Shown here piece by piece: positions 62,867 to 64,000 of a stretch of 64,000 nt of DNA. Under the pieces are notes generated by a model, which had not been told where the DNA came from, did not search any database, and saw only the letters and a program-made list of their open reading frames with translations. Made by a program: the position numbers and the translations under genes. Position 1 is the stretch's first letter; each line of letters begins with the position of its first letter. This DNA comes from Aquabacter sp. L1I39 (GTDB taxonomy: Bacteria > Pseudomonadota > Alphaproteobacteria > Rhizobiales > Xanthobacteraceae), in contig NZ_CP072392.1 of the NCBI RefSeq assembly GCF_017742835.1, positions 2,664,387 to 2,728,386 of the forward strand, written 5' to 3'.

Positions 62867-64000
<1,134 letters not shown>

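Overview
The window is a 64 kb, GC-rich, gene-dense stretch of an alphaproteobacterial chromosome. The gene order tuf-S10-spc-secY-adk-alpha, the DUF1476/purC/purS/purQ/purL block, the ATP12-type F1 chaperone, a giant apolipoprotein-like protein resembling Agrobacterium GPR, and a bacterial methanofuran/tetrahydromethanopterin (H4MPT) cofactor cluster together point to Hyphomicrobiales (Rhizobiales). A Xanthobacteraceae-like methylotroph (Xanthobacter, Azorhizobium or Ancylobacter) is the best guess; this is inference from family content, not a search.

Layout. 1-14975: the 3' end of tuf and the complete ribosomal protein cluster from rpsJ to rplQ, with secY, adk and rpoA, closed by a strong intrinsic terminator. 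Several gaps (5353-5515, 6752-6965, 9898-10261, 12178-12380, 12750-12876) carry hairpins or promoter-like sequence and divide the cluster into sub-operons. 15172-22000: housekeeping genes for a DegP-type periplasmic protease, RarA, CrcB, a RluC-type pseudouridine synthase, a zinc-ribbon membrane protein, a HAD phosphatase and the ATP12 chaperone. 22063-25980 (minus): five tightly packed genes for methanofuran/H4MPT cofactor synthesis (amino-acid-kinase-family protein, AfpA-type flavoprotein, DHPS-like protein, DUF447 protein, MfnB). 26224-37177: cytochrome c, RsmE, a YbdK-type ligase, an SLC23 permease with an extra C-terminal ATPase-like domain, an FAH-family hydrolase, an LpxH-like phosphoesterase with a glycosyltransferase, a Ser/Thr dehydratase, an MFS permease and a dipeptide epimerase. 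37323-40848: a four-gene Mla/MCE lipid transporter.

41078-44627 (minus) holds the most unusual locus: a LodB-like flavoprotein next to a large Tat-exported protein with LodA/GoxA-like C-terminal motifs. That large gene is split by a frameshift lying exactly on an (AT)5 tract. 44910-50183 is the GPR-like giant coiled-coil protein, diverging from a [2Fe-2S] ferredoxin. 50901-57429 contains a GT2 glycosyltransferase, a polytopic membrane protein, murI, a lytic transglycosylase, an outer-membrane beta-barrel and a class I amidotransferase. 57731-58348 is rpsD with its own promoter and terminator. 58685-60370 (minus) holds mgtC, an SH3b protein and the F1-ATPase inhibitor (DUF1476). 60793-64000 is purC-purS-purQ-purL, with purL cut by the window edge.

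A dispersed ~115 bp palindromic element with TAGAGC termini occurs at 58573-58687 and (inverted, diverged) at 40970-41080, with a half copy at 22014-22055. In both full copies a terminal TAG serves as the stop codon of the neighbouring gene. No rRNA, tRNA, CRISPR array, insertion sequence or phage gene was seen.
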